A stretch of DNA of 64,000 bases from Mycobacterium sp. M26. Its GTDB lineage: Bacteria > Actinomycetota > Actinomycetes > Mycobacteriales > Mycobacteriaceae. Under the pieces are notes generated by a model. It made no database searches, was not told the DNA's origin, and saw only the letters and a program-made list of their open reading frames with translations. Shown piece after piece: positions 7,820-19,252 of the stretch. Both the position numbers and the translations under genes were made by a program. Position 1 is the stretch's first letter; every line of letters begins with the position of its first letter. The stretch lies in assembly GCF_001494595.1 (NCBI RefSeq), contig NZ_LN929907.1:62001-126000 (forward strand), read 5' to 3'.

Positions 7820-9670
<1,851 letters not shown>

Positions 9671-9675
9671 CCGGC

Positions 9676-9693
9676 CCGCCACGCCGGTGGCGG
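9676..9693 (+). terminator. GC hairpin downstream of leuA
   Basis: CCGCCAC (9676-9682), loop GCCG, GTGGCGG (9687-9693), starting 6 bp after the leuA stop. There is no U tract, which is usual for mycobacterial terminators. Confidence 0.5.
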
Positions 9694-9783
9694 CGACACG
9701 CCGTGCCGACAGCGTGACCGTCGGTGCCGTCGCTTATCTTGGACCCTCCGATGACTACTCGCAGAAGCCAGGAGACGGCCTAG

Positions 9784-11241
9784 GTGGACGACGCCGCACT
9801 GTCCATCGCCGAGCTCGAACAATCCAACCGGGACATCCAGGCCTCGCCGACGATTCGCCTGCTCGCGACGCTGAATCTGAGCATGTACGCCACCCTGATG
9901 GAACGGCATCTCAGCGGCGGTGTCGCGGTGGAGACCGAACTGGTGGTGGCTCTCGAGCGTGACCTGGATGCGTTCAACCGGCCCGACGGCCTGTCCGGGC
10001 TGGCCCTGATCAAACTGTGGGCCAGCCAGGGCTGGCTGCACCGGGTCGCCGATACCCGCAGCGGCTACGAACGCAACCTCTGCTACCTGACCCAGGACGC
10101 TCGCCGGGCGCTGGACTTCCTGCGCGGTATCCGCCGGCAGGACACCATCGCCACCGGCGGCTCCATCAATGGCATCGCCTCGCGGCTCAAGCAGGTCGCG
10201 ATGCGGGTCGGCAACGACCCCGACCGGATCCGCGCCGGGATCCAGGCCCAGATCGCGGAGCTGCAGGCCGAGCTCGACCAACTGGACGCCGGTGTCACCC
10301 GCGTCGTCGACGACGTCACGGACTCCTACGACGAGGCGCATGCGATCGCGCTGCAGATGGAACGGCTGATCACCGACATCGGCCAGTACGGCACCATGAT
10401 CGAGCAGGCTACCGCGGCGCTCGACGAGCCGATCGAGACCAACGTCGAATACCGCGACCGGCAGCGCCAGATGTACGCCGACTACCAGGCCGCCTGGGAT
10501 TCCCAGGGCCGTGACTCGCACCGTGCGTTTCTGGCGATGGTCAACGATCCGGACCAGCGTGCCGAGTTCGAGGCCGACGTGGCCGCGGTCGCCGACGCGC
10601 TGCCGTCGCTGGATCCGGCGCTGCGCAAGGTGATGACCGGGTTCTTCGAGCTCGTCGGCCAGCAGATCGACGAGGTGGAACGCATCCAGCAGCGCTGCGC
10701 CCAGCGGGTCAAGCGGTTCACCGCGTTCGGCACCCTCGAGCAGAGCCGTGGCGTGGCCCGGCAGCTGAACTCGGCGATCGGCGCCGCCCGCGCGCTGCTC
10801 AAGGAGTCGCTGACCGATTCGCGGCTGGACCTCGAGCTGCCGCTGGCCCGGCACGCCATCAGCTCGGTCGGGGCGCTCAGTTTCCGGATCAGCGACCTGT
10901 CCACGCCCAAGCCGGCCCAGGCCGCCGAGAGCACCGTGGACCTGGCCAGCTTCGCCGCGCTGACCACCCAGGTGGACGCCCCCGGCATGTCGGAGATGAT
11001 CAACTCCGCGGTGGCCCGCGGACCGCTGTCGCTGCCGGAGGCGGTGTCCATGCTGGACTCGGCCTACCTGGGCCACGTCATCGTGCTGTGGTCGTGGGCG
11101 CTCAAGCAGCCCCGCACCGGTGCCGGCGAGGAGTCGACGACAGTCCGGTTCCAGTCCCTGGACGGACGCGACCGCGAGATCGAGGTCCCGCTGCTGATGT
11201 TCACCGAACCCATCTCGACGCTGCAGGGAGCCGCGCAGTGA
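9784..11241 (+). CDS. mksF: MksF/JetA kleisin-like subunit of an MksBEF (Wadjet-type) SMC complex, DUF3375 family
   Basis: 485-residue cytoplasmic protein that should bridge the heads of the SMC-like ATPase two genes downstream. Seen: N-terminal winged-helix-like region (about 20-110) with LLATLNLSMYATLMERHL and GWLHRVAD, then long amphipathic helices (about 150-260: RLKQVAMRVGNDPDRIRAG, QIAELQAELDQLDAG), matching DUF3375/JetA. A GGAGACGG ribosome-binding site precedes the GTG start. The stop overlaps the next GTG. In plasmid-defence Wadjet operons, JetA, B, C and the nuclease JetD are encoded together; here no JetD gene follows. Confidence 0.85.
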   Translation: MDDAALSIAELEQSNRDIQASPTIRLLATLNLSMYATLMERHLSGGVAVETELVVALERDLDAFNRPDGLSGLALIKLWASQGWLHRVADTRSGYERNLCYLTQDARRALDFLRGIRRQDTIATGGSINGIASRLKQVAMRVGNDPDRIRAGIQAQIAELQAELDQLDAGVTRVVDDVTDSYDEAHAIALQMERLITDIGQYGTMIEQATAALDEPIETNVEYRDRQRQMYADYQAAWDSQGRDSHRAFLAMVNDPDQRAEFEADVAAVADALPSLDPALRKVMTGFFELVGQQIDEVERIQQRCAQRVKRFTAFGTLEQSRGVARQLNSAIGAARALLKESLTDSRLDLELPLARHAISSVGALSFRISDLSTPKPAQAAESTVDLASFAALTTQVDAPGMSEMINSAVARGPLSLPEAVSMLDSAYLGHVIVLWSWALKQPRTGAGEESTTVRFQSLDGRDREIEVPLLMFTEPISTLQGAAQ

Positions 11242-11927
11242 CCACCGAACCGGCCATCGACTTCTCGTCCCTGCCGCAGGTCAACAAGACCTCCCGGGCG
11301 CCGCAGGAACGCCGCCCGCGCTTCGACGGCGATGTCGGCGAGCTGCGCGACCGAGCCTGCTGGGCGTTGCAGCATCTGCTGACCCGCCGCTACATCAGCG
11401 CCGAATCCGACCGCGAGCTCTACGGCTGGGTGCTGGAGTACCGCGACCAGATCAGCGTGCGGTTGTGCGAGCTGGACCTGCTGCTGCGGATCGTCGAGGG
11501 TGTCGAGGTCGCGTTCATCGAGCAGGCCCGCTACGAATCGGCAAGGGGTGTCAAGCTTTTGCGCCGTGAGCCGCTGGGTACCTACGACTCCATCCTGGCG
11601 CTGCACCTGGCGCAGATGATGCGGGCGGCCGGTGACCAGAACGTGCTGATCTCCCGCGACGAGATGCACGGGCTGTTCACCGGGGTGCTCAACGACACCG
11701 ACCGCGACGCCGTGACGTTCGCGGCCCGCATCGACGGGGCGATCGCCCGGCTGGCGTCGCTAGAGATCCTGCGGCGCAGCCGCGACGACGAGGACAGCTA
11801 CACCATCAGCCCGGTCATCACCGCGGTGATGACCGCGTCGGTGATCGCCGAATTGCAGCAGCAGTTCGAACTCCTGCTCAGCGGGGGCGCGCCACAGGAG
11901 CAGGAAGAGGTCGACATCGATGCCTGA
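11238..11927 (+). CDS. mksE: MksE/JetB subunit of an MksBEF (Wadjet-type) SMC complex, DUF4194 family
   Basis: 229-residue protein with predicted winged-helix structure, equivalent to the KITE-type MukE/MksE subunit that binds the kleisin. Seen: [20 protein letters not shown], then [39 protein letters not shown], characteristic of DUF4194. Start GTG 11238 overlaps the mksF stop (GTGA); longer in-frame starts lie inside mksF and are unlikely. It overlaps mksB by 8 bp, so all three subunits are translationally coupled. Confidence 0.85.
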   Translation: MTTEPAIDFSSLPQVNKTSRAPQERRPRFDGDVGELRDRACWALQHLLTRRYISAESDRELYGWVLEYRDQISVRLCELDLLLRIVEGVEVAFIEQARYESARGVKLLRREPLGTYDSILALHLAQMMRAAGDQNVLISRDEMHGLFTGVLNDTDRDAVTFAARIDGAIARLASLEILRRSRDDEDSYTISPVITAVMTASVIAELQQQFELLLSGGAPQEQEEVDIDA

Positions 11928-14900
11928 GCAGTTCCACCTCTCCCGGCTGCAGATCATCAACTGGGGTGTGTTCGACGGCTATCACGACATCGGGTTCACC
12001 GAGGGTGGCGCGCTCATCGCCGGCGCCTCGGGCAGCGGCAAATCCTCACTGCTGGATGCCATTTCACTGGGTTTCCTACCGTTCAACCGGCGCAACTTCA
12101 ACGCCTCCGGCGACCATTCGGCGGCCGGCTCCAACGCGGGGCGGCGCACCGTCGACAAGTATGTGCGCGGCGCGTGGGGTGAGCGCACCGACGGCGGCAC
12201 CAGCCGGGTGATGTACCTGCGCGGTGAGGGCACCGCATGGTCGGCGGTGGCGGTCACCTACACCAGCAGCGACGGCCGCAGCGTCACCGGCCTGGTGCTC
12301 AAATGGCTAGTCGGCGAATCCCGCTCGGACTCCTCGAGCCGGTTCGTGCTCTCCGACGGCGACCGCGACATCGAAGAGGTGTGCAACCGTTGGGCGGCAG
12401 GCCGTTTCGACAGCAATGTGTTCAAGGATGAGGAGTGGCGGTTCTCCACCAAGGTGGAATCCCAGTACCTCGCCCAGCTATACGCCACCATCGGGATCCG
12501 CGCCTCCGACGCCGCCCAGCAGCTGCTCGGCAAAGCGAAGTCGCTGAAAAGCGTTGGCGGCCTTGAGCAGTTCGTCCGCGAGTTCATGCTCGACGAGCCG
12601 GAGAGCCTGGCCCGGCTACCCGAGGCGCTCAAGCAGATCGACCCGCTGGTCGAAGCCCGAGAACTGCTGGCCGTCGCGCAGCGCAAGCGCAAGATCCTCG
12701 GCGATATCGACAACATCCAGCAGCGCTACGCCTCGGAATCCTCCGACCTGGGCATCATCGATCTGGTCGACGTGGCGATGGTGCGGGCCTACACCGATCA
12801 CGTGCGGCTGGCCCAGTGCCCGGCCCAGATCGAGGCCCTCGACAGCACCATCGACCAGCTCGGCAACGAGTACGAGGACGTCACCCGCACACTGAATCTG
12901 GCCAAGGCGGAATCGGATTCGCTCAACGCCCAGATCAACGGCTCCAGCTCCACCGTCGGACCGCTGCAGTCGCAGGTGGCCGCCGCCGAGGCACAGGCCG
13001 ACGAGGTCTCCCGGCGCTGGGCAGCCTACGAGGCCATGGTCGAGGCACAGCACCTGGATGTGCCCGACGACGCCGACGAATTCTGGAATCTGCGCGACGA
13101 ACTGACCAAGCAGGCCACCGAGTTACTGGCCCGCCTGGACCGCGGCCGCGAGGCATCCACCGACGCCGAGTACGCCCAGAAGGTGGCCCGGCTGGCCCGC
13201 GACGAAGCCGCCAAGGAACTGCGCCGGGTGGAGCACGTCGGCTCGGCGCTGCCGGAGTCGGCGATCACGATGCGCGAACAGATCTGTGCCGCAGTGGGTA
13301 TCGAGCCAGGCGAGCTGCCCTACATCGCCGAGCTGATGGACCTGCGTCCCGAACAGAGCCGCTGGCGGATCGCCGTCGAGAAGGTGCTGCGCGGGGTCGG
13401 GTTGCGGCTGCTGGTCCCCGATCAGCACTACGCGTCGGTGCTGCGGTTCGTCAACGAGACCAACATGCGCGGCCGGCTGCAGCTGCACCACGTGCGGGCC
13501 TCGGCCAGCGGCCGAGAAGCTGAGCCGAACACGTTGGCGGGCAAACTGTTCGTTGTCGATCCGGACCACCCGTGTGCCGCGGAGGCTGCCGACGTGGTCG
13601 CCGCTGCCGGTGACCACATCTGCGTCGACACCCCCGATGTGTTCCCGCGGTTCCGGCGGGCCGTCACCGACACCGGCCTCTACAAGGACTCCGACCGGCT
13701 GGCCATCAAGGACGACCGCCGCGCGTTGCGGCCCTCGGAGTACATCTACCAGGGTGACGTCGCGGCCAAGATCGACGCTCTGACAGTCGATCTCAGCACC
13801 GCCGAGGAGGCCTACCGGCAGGCGCGGCGCGCGGCCGACGATATCGCCGCCGAGCGTCAGCAGTGCCGGGACCGGGCTGCGGCGTACAAGGCGATCTGCG
13901 AGCAGTTCCCGCAGTGGAGCCACATCGACACCGAGACCGCCGACAAGCATGCCGACCGGCTGCGTGAGCAGTTCGAGATCCTGCTGGCCGACCACCCCAA
14001 CATCGAGGCGCTCTCAGCGCGCGCCGAGGAGTGCTGGACGGAGATCCAGACCCTGATGACCCGCCGCGGGGCGATCCAGACCCGCCGCGACGACCTCGAC
14101 ATGCGTCGCACCCGGCTGCTGGAGTTGCAGGAGCGGCTGACCCCGGCGTTCGTCAGTGAACCGCTGACCGAACTGCTGGACCGGTATTCCGCCGAGCTGC
14201 CGGTGGCTCTGGAGCTGCTGGACCCAGAACCGCACCGCGACGCGCTGTTCACCGCGATCCGCCGCGAGCGTGAGCAACTGCGGGAGAGCCGTCGTCGCTC
14301 CTATGACGAATTGGCCCGCATTCTCAACACCTTCGACACCGCGTTCCCCGACGCGATTCCCAACGACAGCGACGTGTTCGACGAGCGGGTGCACGACTAC
14401 GTGGCGCTGTGCAAGCACATCGACGAGCGCGAGCTGCCCGAGGCCTACGAGCGGATGATGCGTCTGGTCACCGAGCAGGCACCCGATGCGATCCTGACCC
14501 TGCACCGGGTGGCCGAACAGGCCGCGCGCCGGATCAGCGACCAGATCGCCAGGGTGAACACCGGTTTGGGCTCGGTGGAGTTCAACCGCGGCACCCGTCT
14601 GACGCTGCGCGCGACCCCGCGTCAGCTGACCGCGGTGTCCGAACTGACCGACATCGTCAAGTCCATCTCAGCGCGCATCGCCGAGGTCGGGCTGGGTGAC
14701 AACCAGGCCATCCTGGACCAGTACGCCGATATCATCCGGCTGCGAAACCGGTTGGCGTCCAACACCCCTGAGGACAAGGCCTGGACGCGGGACGCACTCG
14801 ACGTGCGCAACCGGTTCACCTTCGACTGCGCCGAGTGGGATGTCCACACCGACGAGCTGATCCGCACGCACAGCAACGCGGGCGACAACTCCGGCGGCGA

Positions 14901-15282
14901 GCAGGAGAAGCTGATGGCGTTCTGCCTGGCCGGTGCGCTGAGCTTCAACCTGGCCAGCCCGGACAGCGTCGACAACCGGCCGATCTTCGCCCAGCTGATG
15001 CTCGACGAGGCGTTCTCGAAATCCGATCCGCAATTCGCCCAGCAGGCGCTGCAGGCGTTCCGCAAGTTCGGGTTCCAGCTCATCATCGTGGCGACGGTGC
15101 AGAACGCCACCACGATCCAGCCCTACATCGACAGCGTGGTCATGGTGTCCAAGACCGACGCCAACGGACGCAATGCCCGGCCGGTGGCCACGGTGGCGAC
15201 CAAGACGATCTCGGAGTTCTCCACGCTGCGCAAGCAGATGAGTGCGTCGGCTCCCGCCGAACGGGTCCCGGTCGAGGTCTAG
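11920..15282 (+). CDS. mksB: MksB/JetC SMC-like (MukB-type) ATPase of an MksBEF (Wadjet-type) complex
   Basis: 1120-residue SMC-like motor that extrudes DNA loops. Head-coil-hinge-coil-head layout: Walker A GASGSGKS at residues 35-42, N-terminal head to about 230, coiled-coil arms at about 240-460 and 600-860, a hinge region between them, and the C-terminal head with signature NSGGEQEK (about 989-996) and Walker [11 protein letters not shown] (about 1025). In complete Wadjet systems this complex detects circular plasmids and JetD cuts them; in condensin roles MksBEF organises the chromosome. No JetD/MksG frame lies between mksB and the convergent dnaQ-like gene only 3 bp away. As I recall, leuA and dnaQ are adjacent in M. 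tuberculosis, so the operon appears inserted. Confidence 0.87.
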   Translation: MPEQFHLSRLQIINWGVFDGYHDIGFTEGGALIAGASGSGKSSLLDAISLGFLPFNRRNFNASGDHSAAGSNAGRRTVDKYVRGAWGERTDGGTSRVMYLRGEGTAWSAVAVTYTSSDGRSVTGLVLKWLVGESRSDSSSRFVLSDGDRDIEEVCNRWAAGRFDSNVFKDEEWRFSTKVESQYLAQLYATIGIRASDAAQQLLGKAKSLKSVGGLEQFVREFMLDEPESLARLPEALKQIDPLVEARELLAVAQRKRKILGDIDNIQQRYASESSDLGIIDLVDVAMVRAYTDHVRLAQCPAQIEALDSTIDQLGNEYEDVTRTLNLAKAESDSLNAQINGSSSTVGPLQSQVAAAEAQADEVSRRWAAYEAMVEAQHLDVPDDADEFWNLRDELTKQATELLARLDRGREASTDAEYAQKVARLARDEAAKELRRVEHVGSALPESAITMREQICAAVGIEPGELPYIAELMDLRPEQSRWRIAVEKVLRGVGLRLLVPDQHYASVLRFVNETNMRGRLQLHHVRASASGREAEPNTLAGKLFVVDPDHPCAAEAADVVAAAGDHICVDTPDVFPRFRRAVTDTGLYKDSDRLAIKDDRRALRPSEYIYQGDVAAKIDALTVDLSTAEEAYRQARRAADDIAAERQQCRDRAAAYKAICEQFPQWSHIDTETADKHADRLREQFEILLADHPNIEALSARAEECWTEIQTLMTRRGAIQTRRDDLDMRRTRLLELQERLTPAFVSEPLTELLDRYSAELPVALELLDPEPHRDALFTAIRREREQLRESRRRSYDELARILNTFDTAFPDAIPNDSDVFDERVHDYVALCKHIDERELPEAYERMMRLVTEQAPDAILTLHRVAEQAARRISDQIARVNTGLGSVEFNRGTRLTLRATPRQLTAVSELTDIVKSISARIAEVGLGDNQAILDQYADIIRLRNRLASNTPEDKAWTRDALDVRNRFTFDCAEWDVHTDELIRTHSNAGDNSGGEQEKLMAFCLAGALSFNLASPDSVDNRPIFAQLMLDEAFSKSDPQFAQQALQAFRKFGFQLIIVATVQNATTIQPYIDSVVMVSKTDANGRNARPVATVATKTISEFSTLRKQMSASAPAERVPVEV

Positions 15283-15285
15283 GAG

Positions 15286-16272
15286 TCAGAACAGGGCGAA
15301 CTGCTGGCCCTGGTCCACCGACTGCTCGAACTCGTCGATGCCGGTGCCGTGGGCCACCTCGGCCACCGAGTCCAGGAACTGCTCGTCGGAGACGGTAGGC
15401 ACGCCGAGTTCGCGGGCCTGGTAACCCTTGCCCTGCTCGGGTTCGGGTGCGTTGCAGATCACCAGCGACGTCTCGGGGTCCACGGCGTCGCTGTAGGCCA
15501 GGCCGGCGTGCAGAATGCGCTCGACGAGCTCCTCGTGGGTGCGGTCCACCTCGCTTGACAGCGCGACCCGCATGCCCTGCACCAGCCGTCTGCCGTCATA
15601 GCGGCCGGGGTTGAGGTACGGGCACGGCATCCGCGAGGCCAGCATCTTCAGCGGGCGCAGCTCCTCGTGGGTGACGCGGCCGTTGGGCCAGCGCCGGCGG
15701 CTGGCCGGGCGCACCGGCAGCCACACTCCGCGGTCGCGGGCGCGCTGCAGCGCGGGGGTGAGCACCCGGGAGAGCACCAGGGCGTCGTCGAACGCGTCGT
15801 GGGCCCGGGTCTGGGCGACCTCCCAGTGCCGGGCCAGGGTCTCCAGGCGCAGGTTCTCCAGGCCCAGGTCGAGCCGGCGGGCCAATTCGACGGTGCACAT
15901 CACGGTGTCGATGGGCAGCGCGGTGTCGGCCATCTCGGCCTCGGTGGTCAGGAACGCGTAGTCGAAGGCCACGTTGTGGGCCACCAGGGTGCGGCCGTGC
16001 AGCAGGTCCACCACGTCGGCGGCGATATCGCCGAAGGTGGGCTGATCCTCGAGCATCTCAGCGGTCAGGCCGTGGATATGGGTGGGGCCGGGGTCGACGC
16101 CCGGGTTGAGCAGGCTGACGACGGAGTGTTCGACCCGTCCGTCGGGGTCCAGGGCGAGCGCCGCGAGGCTGATAACTCGGGCGTGACCTGGGCGGAAGCC
16201 GGTGGTCTCGACGTCGACGACGACCCAGCCATCCCCCGGCTCGGAGGCTGGTCTGCCCCAGGTGTGGCTCAC
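15286..16272 (-). CDS. dnaQ: DEDDh 3'-5' exonuclease (DnaQ/polymerase III epsilon-like) with C-terminal BRCT-like domain
   Basis: 328 residues. Exonuclease domain at about 14-175 with Exo I VVVDVETTG (Asp20, Glu22), an Exo II-like VAHNVAFDYAFL and Exo III HDAFDDAL, giving the DEDDh catalytic set. Residues about 245-325 resemble a BRCT domain (TSLVICNAPEPEQGKGYQAR, then LGVPTVSDEQFLDSV). The same composition is found in the mycobacterial DnaQ-like protein encoded beside leuA (Rv3711c). It may not be the replicative proofreader, because mycobacterial DnaE1 proofreads through its PHP domain; a repair role is more likely. Convergent with mksB. Confidence 0.88.
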   Translation of the reverse strand: MSHTWGRPASEPGDGWVVVDVETTGFRPGHARVISLAALALDPDGRVEHSVVSLLNPGVDPGPTHIHGLTAEMLEDQPTFGDIAADVVDLLHGRTLVAHNVAFDYAFLTTEAEMADTALPIDTVMCTVELARRLDLGLENLRLETLARHWEVAQTRAHDAFDDALVLSRVLTPALQRARDRGVWLPVRPASRRRWPNGRVTHEELRPLKMLASRMPCPYLNPGRYDGRRLVQGMRVALSSEVDRTHEELVERILHAGLAYSDAVDPETSLVICNAPEPEQGKGYQARELGVPTVSDEQFLDSVAEVAHGTGIDEFEQSVDQGQQFALF

Positions 16273-16361
16273 ACAGTCAGGATGGCACGCACCCCCGACA
16301 GCGCCCGGTACATCGGATCCGTGTCGGGCCGCCGCGCCGGGCTCCGCATAAACTGCGTCCG

Positions 16362-17606
16362 ATGCCCAGGCCGACGATGACTCTCCGGGGGCGCACCGCG
16401 CTTGCCGCCGGTGCCGCCGCGCGCTGGGCCTCCCGGGTCACCGGCCGCGGGGCGGGCGCCATGATCGGCGGTCTGGTGGCGATGACGCTGGACAAGTCGA
16501 TCCTGGGCCAGCTGGGCACCGGGCGGCGCAGCGTGGTGATCACCGGCACCAACGGCAAGTCCACCACCACCCGGATGACGGCGGCGGCGCTGGGCACGCT
16601 GGGACCGGTCGCGACCAATGCCGAGGGCGCCAACATGGACGCCGGGCTGATCGCGGCGCTGGCCGGTGCCCCCGACGCGGCGCTGGCCGCCCTCGAAGTC
16701 GACGAGATGCACGTGCCGCACGTCTCCGACGCCGTGCACCCGTCGGTGATCGTGCTGCTGAACCTCTCGCGCGACCAGCTCGACCGCGTGGGTGAGATCA
16801 ACCACATCGAGCGCACCCTGCGCGCGGGGCTGGCCCGTCACCCCGACGCCGTCGTCATCGCCAACTGTGACGACGTGCTGATGACGTCGGCCGCCTACGA
16901 CTGCCCGAACGTGGTGTGGGTGGCCGCGGGTGCCGGCTGGGCCAACGACTCGGTGAGCTGTCCGCGCAGCGGCGAGGTGATCGTGCGCGACGGCGCGCAC
17001 TGGTACTCGACTGGCACGGATTTCAAGCGACCGTCGCCGCAGTGGTGGTTCGACGAGGTGAACATCCACGGGCCCAACGGCCTGGAGCTGCCGATGCGGC
17101 TATCGCTGCCGGGGCGGGTGAACCGGGGCAATGCCACGCAGGCGGTCGCCGCGGCGGTAGCACTGGGTGCCGACCCGGCCGCTGCGGTCGCCGCGGTATC
17201 GACGGTCGACGAGGTCGCCGGGCGCTACCAGACCGTGCCGATGGGCGAGCACACCGCGCGAATCCTGTTGGCCAAGAACCCCGCCGGCTGGCAGGAAGCG
17301 CTGTCGATGGTCGACACCACCGCTGAAGGTGTGGTGATCTCGGTCAACGGGCAGGTGCCTGACGGGGAGGACCTGTCCTGGCTATGGGACGTCAACTTCG
17401 AGCATTTCGAGGGAGTGCCGGTGGTGGCCGCCGGCGAACGGGGTACCGACCTAGCGGTGCGGCTGGGGTATGCCGGAGTGCCGCATACGTTGGTGCACAA
17501 CACCATTGATGCGATCACGTCCTGCCCCAAGGGGCATGTCGAGGTGGTGGCGAACTACACGGCGTTCCTGCAGCTGACGCGGACGTTGGGAAGGATGCGT
17601 TCCTGA
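16362..17606 (+). CDS. murT: Lipid II isoglutaminyl synthase, MurT (Mur ligase-like) subunit
   Basis: 414-residue partner of GatD; together they amidate the alpha-carboxyl of D-Glu in lipid II at the inner face of the membrane. P-loop TGTNGKST at 61-68; Mur ligase central domain with NMDAGLIAAL and LEVDEMHVP; C-terminal MurT domain (DUF1727) with VSVNGQVPDGEDLSWLWDV-like residues near 325-345. Canonical MurT has a four-Cys zinc ribbon (CPxCG...CxxCGFxRP). Here the aligned text is CPRSG (Cys200) and STGTDFKRP (about 216-224), so only one Cys remains and no zinc site is expected. The stop shares one base with the gatD start. Confidence 0.93.
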   Translation: MPRPTMTLRGRTALAAGAAARWASRVTGRGAGAMIGGLVAMTLDKSILGQLGTGRRSVVITGTNGKSTTTRMTAAALGTLGPVATNAEGANMDAGLIAALAGAPDAALAALEVDEMHVPHVSDAVHPSVIVLLNLSRDQLDRVGEINHIERTLRAGLARHPDAVVIANCDDVLMTSAAYDCPNVVWVAAGAGWANDSVSCPRSGEVIVRDGAHWYSTGTDFKRPSPQWWFDEVNIHGPNGLELPMRLSLPGRVNRGNATQAVAAAVALGADPAAAVAAVSTVDEVAGRYQTVPMGEHTARILLAKNPAGWQEALSMVDTTAEGVVISVNGQVPDGEDLSWLWDVNFEHFEGVPVVAAGERGTDLAVRLGYAGVPHTLVHNTIDAITSCPKGHVEVVANYTAFLQLTRTLGRMRS

Positions 17607-18316
17607 TGAGCGCGGTCCAGATCGGGCTGGTGCTGCCCGACGTCATGGGCACCTACGGTGACGGCGGCAATGCGGTGGTGCTGCGGCAGCGGTTGCGGTT
17701 GCGCGGTATTGACGCCGAGATCGTCGAGATCACGCTGGCCGATCCGGTGCCGGACTCGCTGGATTTGTACACCCTCGGTGGTGCGGAGGATTACGCGCAG
17801 CGGCTGGCCACCAAACACCTTCTGACGCATCAGGGTTTGCAGCGGGCGGTGTCGCGGGGGGCGCCGGTGCTGGCGATCTGCGCGGCGATCCAGGTGCTGG
17901 GGCACTGGTATGAGACGTCGGCCGGTGAGCGGGTCGAGGGGGTGGGACTGCTCGATGTGACGACCTCGCCGCAGCCGGCCCGCACGATCGGCGAAGTGGT
18001 GTCCAATCCGGTGATCGAAGGCTTGTCGCAGCCGCTGACCGGTTTCGAGAATCACCGCGGCGGAACGGTTTTGGGGCCCGATGCGCGGCCGCTGGCCGCA
18101 GTGGTCAAGGGTGCGGGGAACCGCGACGGCGACGGATATGACGGGGCGGTGCAGGGCAGCGTCGTCGCGACGTATCTGCACGGGCCGTGCCTGGCGCGCA
18201 ATCCTGAGCTGGCCGACCTGCTGCTGTCGCGGGTGGTCGGGCCGCTGGCGCCGCTGGACCTGCCCGAGGTGGACGAGCTTCGCCGTGAACGACTGGCCGC
18301 CCCCCGCCGCATGTGA
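17606..18316 (+). CDS. gatD: Lipid II isoglutaminyl synthase, glutamine amidotransferase subunit GatD
   Basis: 236-residue CobB/CobQ-like class I amidotransferase that supplies ammonia to MurT. Nucleophile Cys92 in VLAICAAIQVLG and catalytic His192 in VVATYLHGP are visible; LGGAEDYAQ (about 58-65) matches the family. Translated from an ATG that overlaps the murT stop, as expected for a stoichiometric complex. Older annotations call this gene cobQ2. Confidence 0.95.
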   Translation: MSAVQIGLVLPDVMGTYGDGGNAVVLRQRLRLRGIDAEIVEITLADPVPDSLDLYTLGGAEDYAQRLATKHLLTHQGLQRAVSRGAPVLAICAAIQVLGHWYETSAGERVEGVGLLDVTTSPQPARTIGEVVSNPVIEGLSQPLTGFENHRGGTVLGPDARPLAAVVKGAGNRDGDGYDGAVQGSVVATYLHGPCLARNPELADLLLSRVVGPLAPLDLPEVDELRRERLAAPRRM

Positions 18317-18323
18317 TCTCTTT

Positions 18324-18384
18324 CGCCGAAACCAACGTTACGCAGCGAAAGTGCGAGTAGATCGCGCCATTTCGTCGATCTCGG
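18324..18384 (-). repeat. Dispersed 61-bp repeat, copy 1 (reverse orientation)
   Basis: Read on the minus strand it begins CCGAGATCGACGAAATGGCG and ends GTTTCGGCG. By eye it matches copy 2 at 51 of 61 positions, with the first 36 identical. It covers the last codons of the DUF559-type gene, so that protein's C-terminus is encoded by the repeat. It is inverted relative to copy 2, which sits just upstream of the same gene. Confidence 0.8.
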
Positions 18385-19219
18385 CACCGCCGCGACGTAC
18401 GTAAGCCTCGCGAGCCCGCAACAAGATCTCGGCCGGACGGTCTTCGGCGATCACCCGGATCACCTCCCAGCCGCGTCTCTCGACCATGGGGAGGCGCCGA
18501 AGGTCCTTGACGTACTGGCGGCGGTCACTGCGATGCTGGTCTCCGTCGTACTCGAATGCGAGCTTGATGTCGCGGTAACCCATGTCGAGATAGGCCACCG
18601 GCACGCCGCCCTCCAACACCGGGATCTGCGTCTCAGGTACCGGTAGTCCACCGTCGATCAACAGCAGCCGGAGCCAACTTTCCTTCGGTGACGCCGCCCC
18701 AGGATCAATCAGCGGCAACAGCTCCCTGAGCTGACGGACACCCCGGACCGGTCCGTAGCGGCGCATGATCTGCTCGACATCAGCCGCGGTGAATGGGGCG
18801 GCACGCATGAGCGCATCCAACCGCGCCAGGGCCTCCGGTCGCTTTTGGTACCGGCCGAGCTCAAATGCCGTTCGCGACGGCGTGGTCACCGGCACCCCGT
18901 TCCGTTCGGTGACTTCGTCGTCGGCCAGCCGATCCATGCGGATGACCATGCCGGCCTGCCGGCGTCGCTCCTCTACCAGAACTTCGATGGGCTCGTCGTC
19001 GCGTATCCACAGTGCGCCGTGCAGTGCCGATGCGGCTGCACCGGCGATGACACCAGTGCGGTCGGTGGCCAGCCACGCGCCCAATGCCCGGTCCCCCAGG
19101 GTTGGATCCGCGTACTTCGGCACATAGACGCCGCGGAAGAGCTGCCGGTACCAGCGGCGCAGATCGTGGCGAGACAGCCCATCGCCCAGTGCTTCCCTGC
19201 CCAGAAATACTTCAGTCAT
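18338..19219 (-). CDS. DUF559/Vsr-like endonuclease-fold protein with AbiEi-like N-terminus
   Basis: 293 residues. The N-terminal about 80 residues (GDGLSRHDLRRWYRQLFRGVY, then AGAAASALHGALWI) resemble the winged-helix and AbiEi-type antitoxin module common in mycobacterial proteins of this size. Residues about 190-280 contain VAYLDMGYRDIKLAFEYDGDQH, then YVKDLRRLPMVERRGWEVIRV, a PD-(D/E)XK/Vsr-like nuclease pattern (DUF559). No partner toxin gene is adjacent. ATG 19219 is chosen; GTG 19237 is possible. A hypothetical gene occupies this slot in M. tuberculosis (Rv3714c, as I recall). The last about 15 residues, AEIDEMARSTRTFAA, are encoded by a dispersed repeat. Substrate and role unknown. 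Confidence 0.7.
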   Translation of the reverse strand: MTEVFLGREALGDGLSRHDLRRWYRQLFRGVYVPKYADPTLGDRALGAWLATDRTGVIAGAAASALHGALWIRDDEPIEVLVEERRRQAGMVIRMDRLADDEVTERNGVPVTTPSRTAFELGRYQKRPEALARLDALMRAAPFTAADVEQIMRRYGPVRGVRQLRELLPLIDPGAASPKESWLRLLLIDGGLPVPETQIPVLEGGVPVAYLDMGYRDIKLAFEYDGDQHRSDRRQYVKDLRRLPMVERRGWEVIRVIAEDRPAEILLRAREAYVRRGGAEIDEMARSTRTFAA

Positions 19220-19252
19220 GGCGGCATCGTCGTCCACGGGTCCGACAGTCCG

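Noticed and set aside
15283..15285. Search for a JetD/MksG gene after mksB
   Set aside because: Only 3 bp separate mksB from the convergent exonuclease gene, and neither strand nearby encodes a topoisomerase VI-like protein.
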